Positions 31,772 through 40,652 of a stretch of DNA of 64,000 nucleotides are shown here, piece after piece. The notes beneath the pieces are model-generated. The model was not told where the DNA came from. It did no database searches and saw nothing but the letters and a program-made list of their open reading frames with translations. Made by a program: the position numbers and the translations under genes. The stretch comes from Solirubrobacteraceae bacterium. Lineage in GTDB: Bacteria; Actinomycetota; Thermoleophilia; Solirubrobacterales; Solirubrobacteraceae. Where the stretch lies: NCBI GenBank assembly GCA_030447505.1, contig JAUJOT010000003.1:124001-188000 (forward strand), read 5' to 3'. The stretch's first letter is position 1, and every line of letters begins with the position of its first letter.

Positions 31772-33180
31772 TCACGTCGGTAGAAGTGGTGTAGCGGGCG
31801 CCCCGGTAGGTCGATCCGACCACCGCGGTGTCCAAGCTCGTCGGCTCTTCCAGGAGTCGATGAACAAGGGAGCACCACGATGGCCGAAAACCGGATGATG
31901 ACCCCTGCCGATGTCGTCGCGCGCGCGATGGCCGGCGAGCATGGTGACCTGCTGCGCGACGCGGTCGGCTTGGTCGTGCGGGAGTTGATGGAGGCCGAGG
32001 TCGCGACGCTCACGGGCGCCGGGCGCGGCGAGCGTACGCCCGAGCGCGTGACGAACCTCAACGGGTACCGCGAGCGGGCGTGGGAGACCAGGGTCGGTGA
32101 GATCGACCTTCAGATCCCGCGCACCAGGTCAGGCCCGGCGTACTTCCCGTCGTTCTTGGAGCCGCGTCGGCGCTGTGAGCAGGCGATCGTCAGCGTGGTG
32201 ATGGAGGCCTACGTCAACGGTGTGTCGACGCGCAAGGTCGACCGGCTGGTCGAGCAGCTCGGCATCCAGGCCATGAGCAAGGACCGGGTGTCGCGGATGT
32301 GCCGCGACCTTGACGAGCACGTACAGCAGTTCCGCGACCGGCCGCTGGAGGGCGCCTATCCCTACCTGTGGCTCGACGCCAAGCATCTGAAGGTCCGCGA
32401 CCGCGGCCGCGTCGTCTCCAAGGCGCTGGTGATCGCCTACGCCGTCCACGACACCGGCCGGCGCGAGGTGATCGGCCTGGACCTCGGCGAGGTCGAGTCC
32501 GAGGCGTTCTGGACGGAGTTCCTTCGCGGCCTCCGCGCCCGCGGCCTGACCGGTCTGCGGCTCGTCATCAGCGACCATCACGAAGGCTTGAAGACCGCGA
32601 TCGCGCGGGTCCTCGACGCGCCGTGGCAGCGCTGCTGCGTGCACTTCGTGCGCAACATGCACGGCCACTGCCGACCGGCTCAACGCGGCCTGGTGTCCGC
32701 CGCCCTGCGCGAGGTGTTCAACGCCACCGACCGCGACGAAGCCCGCCGGCGCCTGACCGACGTTCTCGCCCGGCTGCAGTCGATCGCGCCGAAGGTCTGC
32801 GAGCTGCTCGAGGCGGCCGAGGAAGACCTGCTGGCGTTCATGGCGTTCCCGCCCGAACACTGGACCAAGCTGCGCTCCACGAACCCTCTCGAGCGCGTCA
32901 ACCGCGAGATCGGCCGACGCTCTGACGTCGTCGGCATCTTCCCCAACGACACCTCCGCGATCCGGTTGGCCGGCGCTCTGCTGATCGAACAGAACGACGA
33001 GTGGATCGTGTGTCGCCGCTACCTCTCCGAAGAATCCATGCGCGCGATCCTCTGCGCCAGGACGGAACGAGAAGACTCTCCCTCTCAGATCTCAGAGGAG
33101 GTGGACGAGCTCCCCGCCGCAGCCTGAGCCGCTGACACCGTCTCCGACGAGCACCTACACCACATCACGCGACTTGACTA
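31772..33180 (+). mobile_element. IS256-family element 4 (about 1.4 kb)
   Basis: The ends share an imperfect inverted repeat with the common block GTGGTGTAG and TCA(C/A)GTCG outside it, about 19 of 24 matches. Direct repeats of 8-9 bp (GGGCTGCGG) flank it. The exact end is uncertain by two bases on the right. The transposase is intact. Confidence 0.78.
31880..33127 (+). CDS. IS256-family transposase 4
   Basis: 415 residues. N-terminal [20 protein letters not shown], catalytic Asp in [14 protein letters not shown], Asp in [14 protein letters not shown] and Glu in [15 protein letters not shown], and [13 protein letters not shown]. Complete and of a third subfamily relative to the other three in this window. 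Confidence 0.95.
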   Translation: MAENRMMTPADVVARAMAGEHGDLLRDAVGLVVRELMEAEVATLTGAGRGERTPERVTNLNGYRERAWETRVGEIDLQIPRTRSGPAYFPSFLEPRRRCEQAIVSVVMEAYVNGVSTRKVDRLVEQLGIQAMSKDRVSRMCRDLDEHVQQFRDRPLEGAYPYLWLDAKHLKVRDRGRVVSKALVIAYAVHDTGRREVIGLDLGEVESEAFWTEFLRGLRARGLTGLRLVISDHHEGLKTAIARVLDAPWQRCCVHFVRNMHGHCRPAQRGLVSAALREVFNATDRDEARRRLTDVLARLQSIAPKVCELLEAAEEDLLAFMAFPPEHWTKLRSTNPLERVNREIGRRSDVVGIFPNDTSAIRLAGALLIEQNDEWIVCRRYLSEESMRAILCARTEREDSPSQISEEVDELPAAA

Positions 33181-33189
33181 GGGCTGCGG
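33181..33189. repeat. Target duplication of IS256 element 4 (right)
   Basis: GGGCTGCGG, identical to 31763-31771. Confidence 0.7.
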
Positions 33190-33621
33190 CTGGCGAACCG
33201 TCGAGCAGCGCGAGGGCCGCGGCTGGTGCGCGTCACGGCTAACTCGCCGCTCTGGAGGCGCTGGCCAGGGCGCTGCCGCGGTCCTCGGCCTAGCGTGGTG
33301 GCGTCGACGCCGGCCACACGAGTAAGCACTCCTCGGAGTCATCGCAGCATGAACGCACGAGAGTGCTCGCTGCGAGGGGTAGCCGGGAGGCGCCGAGGGC
33401 AGAGCGCCGCTTTCGCGTGCAGGAGCGATAGGCACCGCTCCTTTCCCACTTCTCACTCGGACGACGAGCGGCAGCGGCGTGCGGCGCCGGCGGCGGCGCC
33501 CACGGCCACTGAGCATGGACCAAGGTGGTGGCAGCGACCGCGGCTGCTGGCAGGCGAAGCGAACCACGCCGCGAGGGTCGGTCCCGGCCATCGGTCTCGC
33601 CAATGATGGATACTCGGTGGA
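33190..33621. other. Region without recognisable genes
   Basis: Open frames on both strands read as Arg/Ser/Ala-rich low-complexity sequence without start sites or family motifs. Nothing else was seen. Confidence 0.4.
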
Positions 33622-34056
33622 ATGCCAGTTGCCCAGCTTCGCCTGCTCGTTTTCGGCGCCGTCGTGCTCGTCCTCGAGATCGTCGCCACGATCGTCGCGA
33701 TCGTGCTGAACCTTCCAGCTCAATTCGGCGACGTAGGAACTGACGCTGGCAACGAGTTCGCCGCGCGTGGCACTGCAATCAGTCCACCAATCGCCCCACT
33801 GATCATTCTCGCCGGTTCGCTTCTTGTGCTGCGCCGGCGCGATAGGTGGGCCACCGTGGGGTGCGTCATCATCGGCCTGCTGGGACTGCTGTTCACAATC
33901 GGGGCGATCGGAGAGGCCGCTGCGAACGGCACGCCGGACGTTCCGAAAGCGGTGCTGCTCGGCTCAGGGATCGTCGGCTCTGTGATCGGCGCGACGTTAG
34001 TCTTCCTGGCTGTCGCAGCCGTCACGGCTCGCTCGAGAGTCTCGAAACCTGGCTAG
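33622..34056 (+). CDS. Small membrane protein of unknown function
   Basis: 144 residues with four hydrophobic helices (RLLVFGAVVLVLEIVATIVA; PPIAPLIILAGSLLVL; VGCVIIGLLGLLFTIGAIG; VLLGSGIVGSVIGATLVFLA). Hydrophilic extracellular loop DVGTDAGNEFAARGT. No family recognised; stands alone after IS256 element 4. Confidence 0.65.
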   Translation: MPVAQLRLLVFGAVVLVLEIVATIVAIVLNLPAQFGDVGTDAGNEFAARGTAISPPIAPLIILAGSLLVLRRRDRWATVGCVIIGLLGLLFTIGAIGEAAANGTPDVPKAVLLGSGIVGSVIGATLVFLAVAAVTARSRVSKPG

Positions 34057-34186
34057 CTCAGCTCCCTGGACCGCTGCCGGTTCGGACAGGACCGGTAGCG
34101 GCAGCGCATCGGCCGCACTACCGCCTTCGACGAGAACGAATAGTCATTCGGCGTTGGCCGGATGAACGTCCGGGCCGCTCGCCACG

Positions 34187-34744
34187 ATGCGGGGCATGGA
34201 TGACGCCGACCTTGTCCGGCTGCGAATCCCGACGGCGATGCGCGAGCGCACCCGCGAGATCGTGGCGATCACCGACACCGCCTGCGTGGCGTGCCTGGAT
34301 GAGGAGTACGCCTTTCTGTGCCGACAGTTCGTCGCGCGGCTGGCGCGCAAACGCCCGTCGCCGCTGGTGCGCGGCAACGCCCGCATCTGGGCGGCCGGCG
34401 CGATTTATGCGATCGGGCAGCAGAACTTCCTGTTTGACCGCTCGCAGCAGCCGCATCTCACGTCCGATCAGCTCGCCGCCCAGCTAGGCGTCGTCAAGAC
34501 GACGATGGCCAACAAGGCCGCGCTGATCAGCAAGACGCTCAACCTGGGCGCGTTTGAACCGGACCTGACCCACAGCGCGACGCTCGAGCAGCACCCGCTG
34601 GCATGGCTCGTCGAGATCGAGGGCTTCATCGTCGACGCCCGCATGCTGCCAGCCGACGTGCAGGACGAGGCTCGGCGCCGCGGCCTGATCCCTGACCTCG
34701 ATGGGCGGCGTGCAGCACGCGAGACACGGCCTGCCTACACGTAG
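34187..34744 (+). CDS. DUF6398-type protein with a helix-turn-helix
   Basis: 185 residues. N-terminal block with Cys (EIVAITDTACVACLDEEYAF), then LVRGNARIWAAGAIYAIG then QQNFLFD, then a helix-turn-helix-like LTSDQLAAQLGVVKTTMANK. Conserved actinobacterial/bacterial family usually labelled DUF6398. It may bind DNA; no partner is adjacent. It is followed closely by the IS110 element. Confidence 0.68.
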   Translation: MRGMDDADLVRLRIPTAMRERTREIVAITDTACVACLDEEYAFLCRQFVARLARKRPSPLVRGNARIWAAGAIYAIGQQNFLFDRSQQPHLTSDQLAAQLGVVKTTMANKAALISKTLNLGAFEPDLTHSATLEQHPLAWLVEIEGFIVDARMLPADVQDEARRRGLIPDLDGRRAARETRPAYT

Positions 34745-34831
34745 CAGCACCTTGTGCTGCCTGCTGCTCGGGACGAACACGCAGCAGTCCGCGGCTCGCC
34801 AGCGAGAGCGCTCGTATGCGCGAAGAGGTTC

Positions 34832-36005
34832 CTCCTATGTCAAGCAGGGCATGGATGCGGGTGCGCTGGTGACGAGGACGCGGTCGTCTGATGGCGGCGT
34901 GGCTGGGGCGGCGAGGATGTGGTGAAAGTGCCGGGCGAGGTGGCGTTTGAGGCAGCGGATGGCTTCGCGTTTGGTCTTGCCTTCGGCTTGTTTGCGGGCG
35001 AGGTAGGCCTTGGTGGCGGGGTCGTGGCGGGCGCGGGTGATCGCGATCGTGTGTAGCGCGCGGTTGAGCTGGCGATCGCCGCCACGGTTGAGGCGGTAGC
35101 GGTCGCTTTGGCCTGAGGAGCAGGGGATCGGCGCGACGCCTGCCTGTCTGGCGAAGCTCGCGTCGGTCTTGAAGCGCTCGGCGCCGGCGGTGCGGCCGAT
35201 CAGGATCGCGGCGGTCATCGGGCCGCAGCCGGTCTCGGTGAGCAGCACGGGACGATGGGCCTTGACGAGATCACGTAGCTCACGCTCGAGCTGGACGACT
35301 TGGCGTGTGAGGCGGCGGATGTGCACGAGCTCCTCGCGCGCGATCCGGACCCGGGCGCTGGGCGTCATCGCGCGCAGCCGCCGGTCGATGCGATCGAGCA
35401 CGACGAGTTGGTCAAGCGCTCGGAGCTTCACCGCGGCCTCGAGCTCGGGGGCAAGCGCGACCAAGTGCCAGCGCAGCCTGTTTTGCATCCTCGTGCGTTC
35501 GGCGACCAAGTCGCTGCGGTGATCAGACAGCAACCGGATCTGCATCGCGGCCTCATCTAGGTGCGCGACGGGGAACGCGTCGACGCCGTCTTTGACGACG
35601 GCTCGGGCGACCGCCTGCGCATCGATCTCATCAGACTTGCCGGGCTTGCGCTCGCCGCGCCGCGAAGCGCCCATCCGGTGCGGCGCGACCCGCACGACGC
35701 GTTCACCGGCGGCAATCAGGGCCTGCTCAAGGCGCCGCGAGACATGGCGGCAGTCCTCGATCGCCCAAACACGATCGTCGTCCAGGCCGCGCGCCCAGCG
35801 CAGCGCGTCGAGGTGCCCGGCGTCGCTAGCCGCGATCTCCCGGGCGCCGTGTAGCCGGCCGGTCCCGTCGTCGACGGCCACCAGCGCGTGCGTGCGCTTG
35901 TGCGTGTCCGCTCCGATCACAATCATCCCCACCGTCCCTTCGTTTGGATAGCTGAAGCGGACGTTCGGCGGACAGCTCTCAGTTGGGGCGATGCCACGCT
36001 CCTAT
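34832..36005 (-). mobile_element. IS110-family element bounded by CTCCTAT repeats
   Basis: The recombinase gene runs nearly end to end. A 7-bp CTCCTAT occurs at both boundaries in the same orientation (34832-34838 and 35999-36005), as expected from IS110-type recombination at a short core. The transposase stop codon lies in the left core. The resulting element (about 1.17 kb) leaves only about 66 bp of non-coding DNA upstream of the gene. Confidence 0.6.
34835..35932 (-). CDS. IS110-family recombinase
   Basis: 365 residues. N-terminal RuvC-like DEDD domain: Asp in VIGADTHKRTHALVAVD, Glu in VWAIEDCRHVSRRL, Asp pair in GKSDEIDAQAVARAV. After a coiled coil comes the C-terminal Transposase_20 domain with TETGCGPMTAAILIG and the Ser-containing PCSSGQSDRYRLNRGGDRQL. 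Complete. Confidence 0.94.
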   Translation of the reverse strand: MGMIVIGADTHKRTHALVAVDDGTGRLHGAREIAASDAGHLDALRWARGLDDDRVWAIEDCRHVSRRLEQALIAAGERVVRVAPHRMGASRRGERKPGKSDEIDAQAVARAVVKDGVDAFPVAHLDEAAMQIRLLSDHRSDLVAERTRMQNRLRWHLVALAPELEAAVKLRALDQLVVLDRIDRRLRAMTPSARVRIAREELVHIRRLTRQVVQLERELRDLVKAHRPVLLTETGCGPMTAAILIGRTAGAERFKTDASFARQAGVAPIPCSSGQSDRYRLNRGGDRQLNRALHTIAITRARHDPATKAYLARKQAEGKTKREAIRCLKRHLARHFHHILAAPATPPSDDRVLVTSAPASMPCLT

Positions 36006-36354
36006 TAGGTCACGCCGAAGGTCCTCGGGCGGCGACGGGCGACAGAACGTTTGCTGGCCAGACCAGATCGGTCGGCAAGCGCTCTCAGAGTCAGCCCGCC
36101 GCCAGCCCGAGAACCAACCGGATCGGTCGGACGACACCGCCCGAACCCCGACGACGATGACACTGAGGGCACTCTGCCGAGAGTGCTGGTCGCACGCAAA
36201 GCAGGATGCTGCCGCGGTCGCGCAATCTGCTCCATGCGCTTCGCGTACGACCGTTGGGTACGTGGCATCCATCCATCACTGCGCTAGGTGACTGCGGTGC
36301 GATGTGTCACAGGGACCGTGGCGCGGCTCGAATACAGGGATGCTGAAGCCCCTC
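36006..36354. other. Intergenic region right of the IS110 element
   Basis: No gene seen. Base composition is lower in GC than average for the window. It could contain part of the IS110 left end if the element extends beyond the core proposed at 35999. Confidence 0.35.
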
Positions 36355-37344
36355 CTAGCGATAGTCATCTGGGTTCTTTGAGGGCCACGACTGGTCGCGA
36401 GATGCCACCGCAGGGCGAGCGATCTTACGCGCTGCTCCGATCTGCGCGTTACCTGGAATTCCAAGGTCGTGGGCGATCTGATCGTCCATCAGCCTGGCGA
36501 AATCGTAATGCTCGGCTTGGACACGATCGCACGCTCGCATGGCGACCATCGCTTCGCGATATGCACGGCAGAGCAAATCTGGCAGCCCATCCTGCGCGAT
36601 CCTAAATCGGTCTTTCTCGCGAGTCGCCCACCCGTGCTTCGTGGCGATCTCGACAGTGCGCAGACACCAGTCAATTTGCCGCAGACGACGCACCAGAGTC
36701 GTTATGGCGTCGGTCGGCTCGGTCAACGCCTCTTCACCGATGGACGCTACGGCGCAGCGCGAGAGGACATCCTCGGAATGCTTGAGCAGCCTCGCTGTCA
36801 GGTCGTGAGCCGCGCCGCGCCAGGCAGGATCGTTGCGCAGGGTGACCAACACGGGATGGAGATGGCGGGCCACTTGGTCCTCGTACAGATCGTCCTCAAC
36901 CTCGCCTGATGGCCCTTGCGCCCGAGCCGTTTCCTGCGCCTTGTTCATCGCTGGCTTCGTCCGCGGATCGCTCAGGAACAAATTGCCTATGCCTATACGG
37001 GCTGCCACGCACGCATCGTGGAGTTCGGTCAGTGCGTGTTGAGAAAGCGATCGCCACCGTCGGCGATCACGCCGCGCCACGACTTCATCAATGAGCAGGA
37101 CTGTGGCTCCCAGCGTGAGCGCCCCCACGGCCAAACCTGCGCTCAGCGGGCGACGTTGCCAGAACGCACGAACCGCTTCGCTGGCCACCTCGGAGCCGAG
37201 TAGGACGCCGGTGACGACCGCGATCGTTGCCATCGCGACCTGTCCAAATGTCCCGGCACCGGCGTGTCGGCGCGCGGTCCAAAGTGCCGTCCCACCAAGC
37301 AGCACGCCGCACGCCGCGGATACCAGGAGCGCGTACGTGCTCAC
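36355..37344 (-). CDS. Membrane-anchored protein of unknown function
   Basis: About 329 residues from GTG 37344. Three N-terminal hydrophobic helices (YALLVSAACGVLLGGTALW; FGQVAMATIAVVTGVLLG; LSAGLAVGALTLGATVLLI), then a soluble, mostly helical cytoplasmic domain rich in Asp/Arg with scattered Cys (CVAARIG, SRCAVAS, DWCLRTVE). No known family was recognised. Codon use and GC are lower than in the core region, pointing to horizontal origin. Confidence 0.6.
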   Translation of the reverse strand: MSTYALLVSAACGVLLGGTALWTARRHAGAGTFGQVAMATIAVVTGVLLGSEVASEAVRAFWQRRPLSAGLAVGALTLGATVLLIDEVVARRDRRRWRSLSQHALTELHDACVAARIGIGNLFLSDPRTKPAMNKAQETARAQGPSGEVEDDLYEDQVARHLHPVLVTLRNDPAWRGAAHDLTARLLKHSEDVLSRCAVASIGEEALTEPTDAITTLVRRLRQIDWCLRTVEIATKHGWATREKDRFRIAQDGLPDLLCRAYREAMVAMRACDRVQAEHYDFARLMDDQIAHDLGIPGNAQIGAARKIARPAVASRDQSWPSKNPDDYR

Positions 37345-37395
37345 GGCAGGAGGGTAACCGACCGATGCGACTGTGCCGGGAAGGTCGCCGAAGGG

Positions 37396-37413
37396 CCTCG
37401 GCTCGAGCCGAGG
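37396..37413. repeat. Perfect 18-bp palindrome
   Basis: CCTCGGCTC followed by its exact complement GAGCCGAGG. It lies in the gap upstream of the membrane-protein gene at 36355 and could form a hairpin or be a dimeric binding site. Confidence 0.4.
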
Positions 37414-37541
37414 CGGCAAAGGGTCTCAATCCGACATCGACGCGCGCTGGTTAATCGCCCTCCTCATGGAGAGGACGGAGTCGGCGGCCGGCACGGACAT
37501 CCTTCTGGTTTGCGCGAGGAGGGACACCGCGCGATCGCGGA

Positions 37542-37739
37542 TCAGGCCGCGTCAGCGAGCAATCTGAGCGCGTGGTTCTCGATCTCGCGAATCCGCTCGG
37601 GCGTGATGTCCAACTCAGCACAGACGCCCCGCAGCGTGCGCGGCGCCGCGCCAGTCAGCCCAAACCGCATCTCGAGCACGTCGCGCTCGAACTGCGGCAG
37701 CGCGGCAAGTGCACGCTTCACGTTCTCGCGGTCCATCAC
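37542..37739 (-). CDS. Stand-alone sigma-70 region 4-like protein
   Basis: 65 residues. The sequence reads like region 4 of primary sigma factors: LPQFERDVLEMRFGLTG then a helix-turn-helix TLRGVCAELDITPERIREIE and NHALRLL. The -35-recognition helix (TPERIREIENHALR) is present, whereas regions 1-3 are absent upstream. It may bind promoters or RNA polymerase as an anti- or co-sigma, or be a relic of a sigma gene. Confidence 0.65.
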   Translation of the reverse strand: MMDRENVKRALAALPQFERDVLEMRFGLTGAAPRTLRGVCAELDITPERIREIENHALRLLADAA

Positions 37740-37931
37740 CGCGATCGTCGCTCGTCCTGCACCCGACGGGCTGGCGTCCGTGGCGCCCGAACGGCTTCGC
37801 GCATCAGGTTGGTATCGCGCACAAGAACAGTCCCCGCGGGTCTCGGCTAGAGCGCCGCCCCGCGCGAGATGCGGCGCGCTCAGAGACGGTCCGATGCATA
37901 CGCGGGTCGGACGCGCGTCGCGAGGAGTTCG

Positions 37932-38705
37932 CTACTTCCGCACCCACTGCGGAATCTGGGAAGTTTTTGCGAGCGAGTGGGTCCACTTGAGCATCCGGTA
38001 CTCGGCGACCGGACTATCGGGATCGTCCGGAGCCATCGGCTCAGCTCCTGCACTGACTTCCAGAACGCCCGAAAAGCTCAGCGCATCGAAGTTGGCCCCT
38101 GTGACGGTGAGGTATACGTAGTACGTACCGCCGAACATGGTGTCCAGAGCCCTGACCGTGCGCTTCGATCGCTTGTACAGGTTCACGACGGCGCAGTCGT
38201 AGCCGTGATCCTCGTCCTCGGCTGGAAACCCGGGGGGAAAATCACCCTTGGGCACGAGGTTCCAGAGCGTGCGATACCAACCGACCGCGACCCATGGCAC
38301 CCGGCGTACGAAACCCGCCGGGACAGTGGTCTGGGGCTGGCCGTCTTCGCTCTCCTGAAAGGAGTCGAAGCACAAGCGCCGGCCTTGGAAGACCCGCATC
38401 GGCCCAAGGCCCTTAAGCGGTGACGGGCGAGCGATAGAGAGGTAAATCTCGACTCCGTCGGCGGTGTCGCGACCTTCAGATGCGGTGAGCTCGATGAAGC
38501 CCTCGGCATGGTCGGCCTGAGTTTCCGCGTCCCAGAACTCGTGGACTACGTCGGATGCCGAGAGCGTGAGCTTCGGCCGCTGCTTCTTCGCGCGCCAACT
38601 CGGACCGAACAGCGCAACTAGGATTGCCCCAAGCGTGAGTACAACACCCACCATCCCGAACGTACCGGTGATGTACTCCCATTGCTCCGTAGCCAGCAGC
38701 GTCAC
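37932..38705 (-). CDS. Single-span membrane protein of unknown function
   Basis: 257 residues from GTG 38705. One N-terminal helix (TGTFGMVGVVLTLGAILVAL) and a soluble beta-rich domain with RPKLTLSASDVVHEFWD, EGFIELTASEGRDTA and TYYVYLTVTGANFDALSFSG. This layout recurs in accessory regions of bacteria as uncharacterised single-span proteins. No adjacent operon partner. Lower GC than the core genes to the right. Confidence 0.6.
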   Translation of the reverse strand: MTLLATEQWEYITGTFGMVGVVLTLGAILVALFGPSWRAKKQRPKLTLSASDVVHEFWDAETQADHAEGFIELTASEGRDTADGVEIYLSIARPSPLKGLGPMRVFQGRRLCFDSFQESEDGQPQTTVPAGFVRRVPWVAVGWYRTLWNLVPKGDFPPGFPAEDEDHGYDCAVVNLYKRSKRTVRALDTMFGGTYYVYLTVTGANFDALSFSGVLEVSAGAEPMAPDDPDSPVAEYRMLKWTHSLAKTSQIPQWVRK

Positions 38706-38917
38706 GGGTGCAGTGTCTCTGATCGCGGCGGCGCGTCCATGCTCGGACTTCCTCGGGAGGCGCAGCGCGTGTGGCCGAGACCGCTGCTCCTCGACGCCAG
38801 GAGCACTCTCTGCAGCCTGCCCCTTCTCAACCGCCCGCCAGAAGCTTCTGAACCAACGAGGCACCCCGGCCGCCGTATGCGAGCGCCCGCCGCAACGCGG
38901 GCCGCCCGCCGCCACCC

Positions 38918-39997
38918 CTACGGCGTGAACTTCACGGTCATCACGTCGCCGTCGCGCATCGCATAGTCGCGGCCCTCCAGGCGCAGGGTGCCGCGATCGC
39001 GGGCGCCGGCGTAGCCGCCCGCGTCGACGAGCTCCTGCCAGCCGATGACCTCGGCGCGCACGAAGCCGCGCTGGATGTCGGAGTGGATCTCGCCGGCGGC
39101 GTGCCAGGCGCTGCGGCCGCGCTTCAGATGCCAGGACTGCGCGGGCTTGTCCTCGCCGGCGGTGAAGAACGCGATCAGGTCCAGCAGCGAGAACGCCCCG
39201 CCGACGACGCGCTGCAGGCCCGTCTGAGAGAGGCCGAGCTCGGCGCGCATCGCTGCCGCGTCCTCGTCCTCGAGCTCGGACAGCTCGGCCTCGATCCGGC
39301 TCGAGATCGCGACGGCGAGCGCGCCCTGCGCGCCCGCGTGCTCGGCGACCTCGGGGGGAACCTCGTCGGAGCCCTCGTCGACGTTGGCGACGAGCAGCAC
39401 CGGCTTGGCGGTCAGCGGGCCGAGGTCGCGCAGCGCGTGCGGCGCGTCGGCCGGCGGCGGGACGCTGCGCGCCGGGCGGCCGGACCGCAGCGCCTCGATC
39501 AGCTCGCGCAGCCAGGCCTCCTCCGCGATCGCCGCCCGATCGCCCGATCGCGCGGTGCGCACGACGCGGTCGTGGCGGCGCTCGGCCTGCTCGAGGTCGG
39601 CGTAGATCAGCTCGGTCTCGATCGTCTCGATGTCGGCGATCGGGTCGACGCGGCCCTCGGGATGGATGATCGAGTCGTCGTGGTGGGCGCGCACGACGTG
39701 GACGATCGCGTCCGTCTCGCGGATGTTCGCCAGGAAGCGGTTGCCCAGGCCCTCGCCACTGTGCGCGCCGGCGACGAGACCCGCGATGTCGTGGAAGTCG
39801 ATCGTGTCGGGCACGATCTGCGACGCGCGCACGATCCGCGCGACCGCGTCGAGGCGCTCGTCGGCGACCGGCACGACGGCGACGTTCGGCTCGATCGTCG
39901 TGAACGGGTAGTTCGCGGCGTCCGCGCCGGCCTGCGTCAGCGCGTTGAACAGCGACGACTTGCCCGCGTTCGGCATCCCGACGATGCCGACCTTCAC
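38918..39997 (-). CDS. ychF: YchF/OLA1-type ATPase
   Basis: 359 residues from GTG 39997. OBG-type G domain with P-loop VGMPNAGKSSLFNAL, switch PFTTIEPN, G3 DIAGLVAGAHSGEGLGN and G4-position NVDE (YchF has a non-canonical NxxE that favours ATP). C-terminal TGS domain with FFTAGEDKPAQSWHLKRG and HSDIQRGFVRAEVI. YchF associates with ribosomes and responds to stress. Its start overlaps the PAP2 gene stop by 4 bp. Confidence 0.95.
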   Translation of the reverse strand: MKVGIVGMPNAGKSSLFNALTQAGADAANYPFTTIEPNVAVVPVADERLDAVARIVRASQIVPDTIDFHDIAGLVAGAHSGEGLGNRFLANIRETDAIVHVVRAHHDDSIIHPEGRVDPIADIETIETELIYADLEQAERRHDRVVRTARSGDRAAIAEEAWLRELIEALRSGRPARSVPPPADAPHALRDLGPLTAKPVLLVANVDEGSDEVPPEVAEHAGAQGALAVAISSRIEAELSELEDEDAAAMRAELGLSQTGLQRVVGGAFSLLDLIAFFTAGEDKPAQSWHLKRGRSAWHAAGEIHSDIQRGFVRAEVIGWQELVDAGGYAGARDRGTLRLEGRDYAMRDGDVMTVKFTP

Positions 39998-40572
39998 GGC
40001 GTACGCCCGGCACTGCCGACGAGCGTCCCGAGCAGCGCGCCGGCGGCGATGTCGGACGGGTAGTGCACGCCGAGGTAGACCCGCGACAGCGCCATCGCGC
40101 TCGCTGCCGCGTACAGCGGCGCCCCCGGCACGAGCGGCGAATACGCGAGCGCCGCGGCGAACGACGACGACGCATGGGCCGACGGGAAGCTCAGCGAGGT
40201 CGGCGTCGAGATCAGCGCGGGCAGCTTCTCGAGCTGCGGGCGCTTGCGCCGCACGACGGTCTTCAGCAGCGTGTTGAGCGCGTAGGCGGCGAGCACGGAG
40301 CGCGCGGCGCGCAGCCATTGCGTGCGCCGCCGCGGGTCGAGCAGTGCGCCGGCGAGCCCGAGCGCGAGCCACACCGCTGCGTGCTCGCCCAGCTGCGAGA
40401 AGCGGCGGATCGGCGTTTCGACGCGCGCGTCATGGCCGTGCTCGCGCAGCAGGCGGTACAGGCGCAGGTCGACCTTCGCGATCGCCCGCGCGAGCGGCCC
40501 GGCGCGCAGGCGCGCGCGCAGCGAACGGCGTGCCGCGGGATCGGGGACGGGCGGCACGCGGCTGGCGTTCAC
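39994..40572 (-). CDS. PAP2-family phosphatase
   Basis: 192 residues from GTG 40572. The three PAP2 motifs are visible: KTVVRRKRP, SFPSAHASSS and SRVYLGVHYPSDIAAG. Membrane helices surround them. Family members dephosphorylate phosphatidic acid, undecaprenyl-PP or similar lipids at the membrane. It is coupled to ychF and divergent from a diacylglycerol-kinase-like gene, so local lipid phosphate metabolism is a plausible theme. Confidence 0.9.
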   Translation of the reverse strand: MNASRVPPVPDPAARRSLRARLRAGPLARAIAKVDLRLYRLLREHGHDARVETPIRRFSQLGEHAAVWLALGLAGALLDPRRRTQWLRAARSVLAAYALNTLLKTVVRRKRPQLEKLPALISTPTSLSFPSAHASSSFAAALAYSPLVPGAPLYAAASAMALSRVYLGVHYPSDIAAGALLGTLVGSAGRTP

Positions 40573-40652
40573 CGCGAGGACGATAGCCGCGGCGCCCGCC
40601 GCACCGCGGTCGCCGCATCGAACCCTTGTCCAGGTGCGGGCTGACCGCGGCG

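Noticed and set aside
37380-37440. tRNA-like hairpin sequence
   Set aside because: The palindrome gives one stem but no cloverleaf, anticodon arm or T-loop sequence could be fitted.
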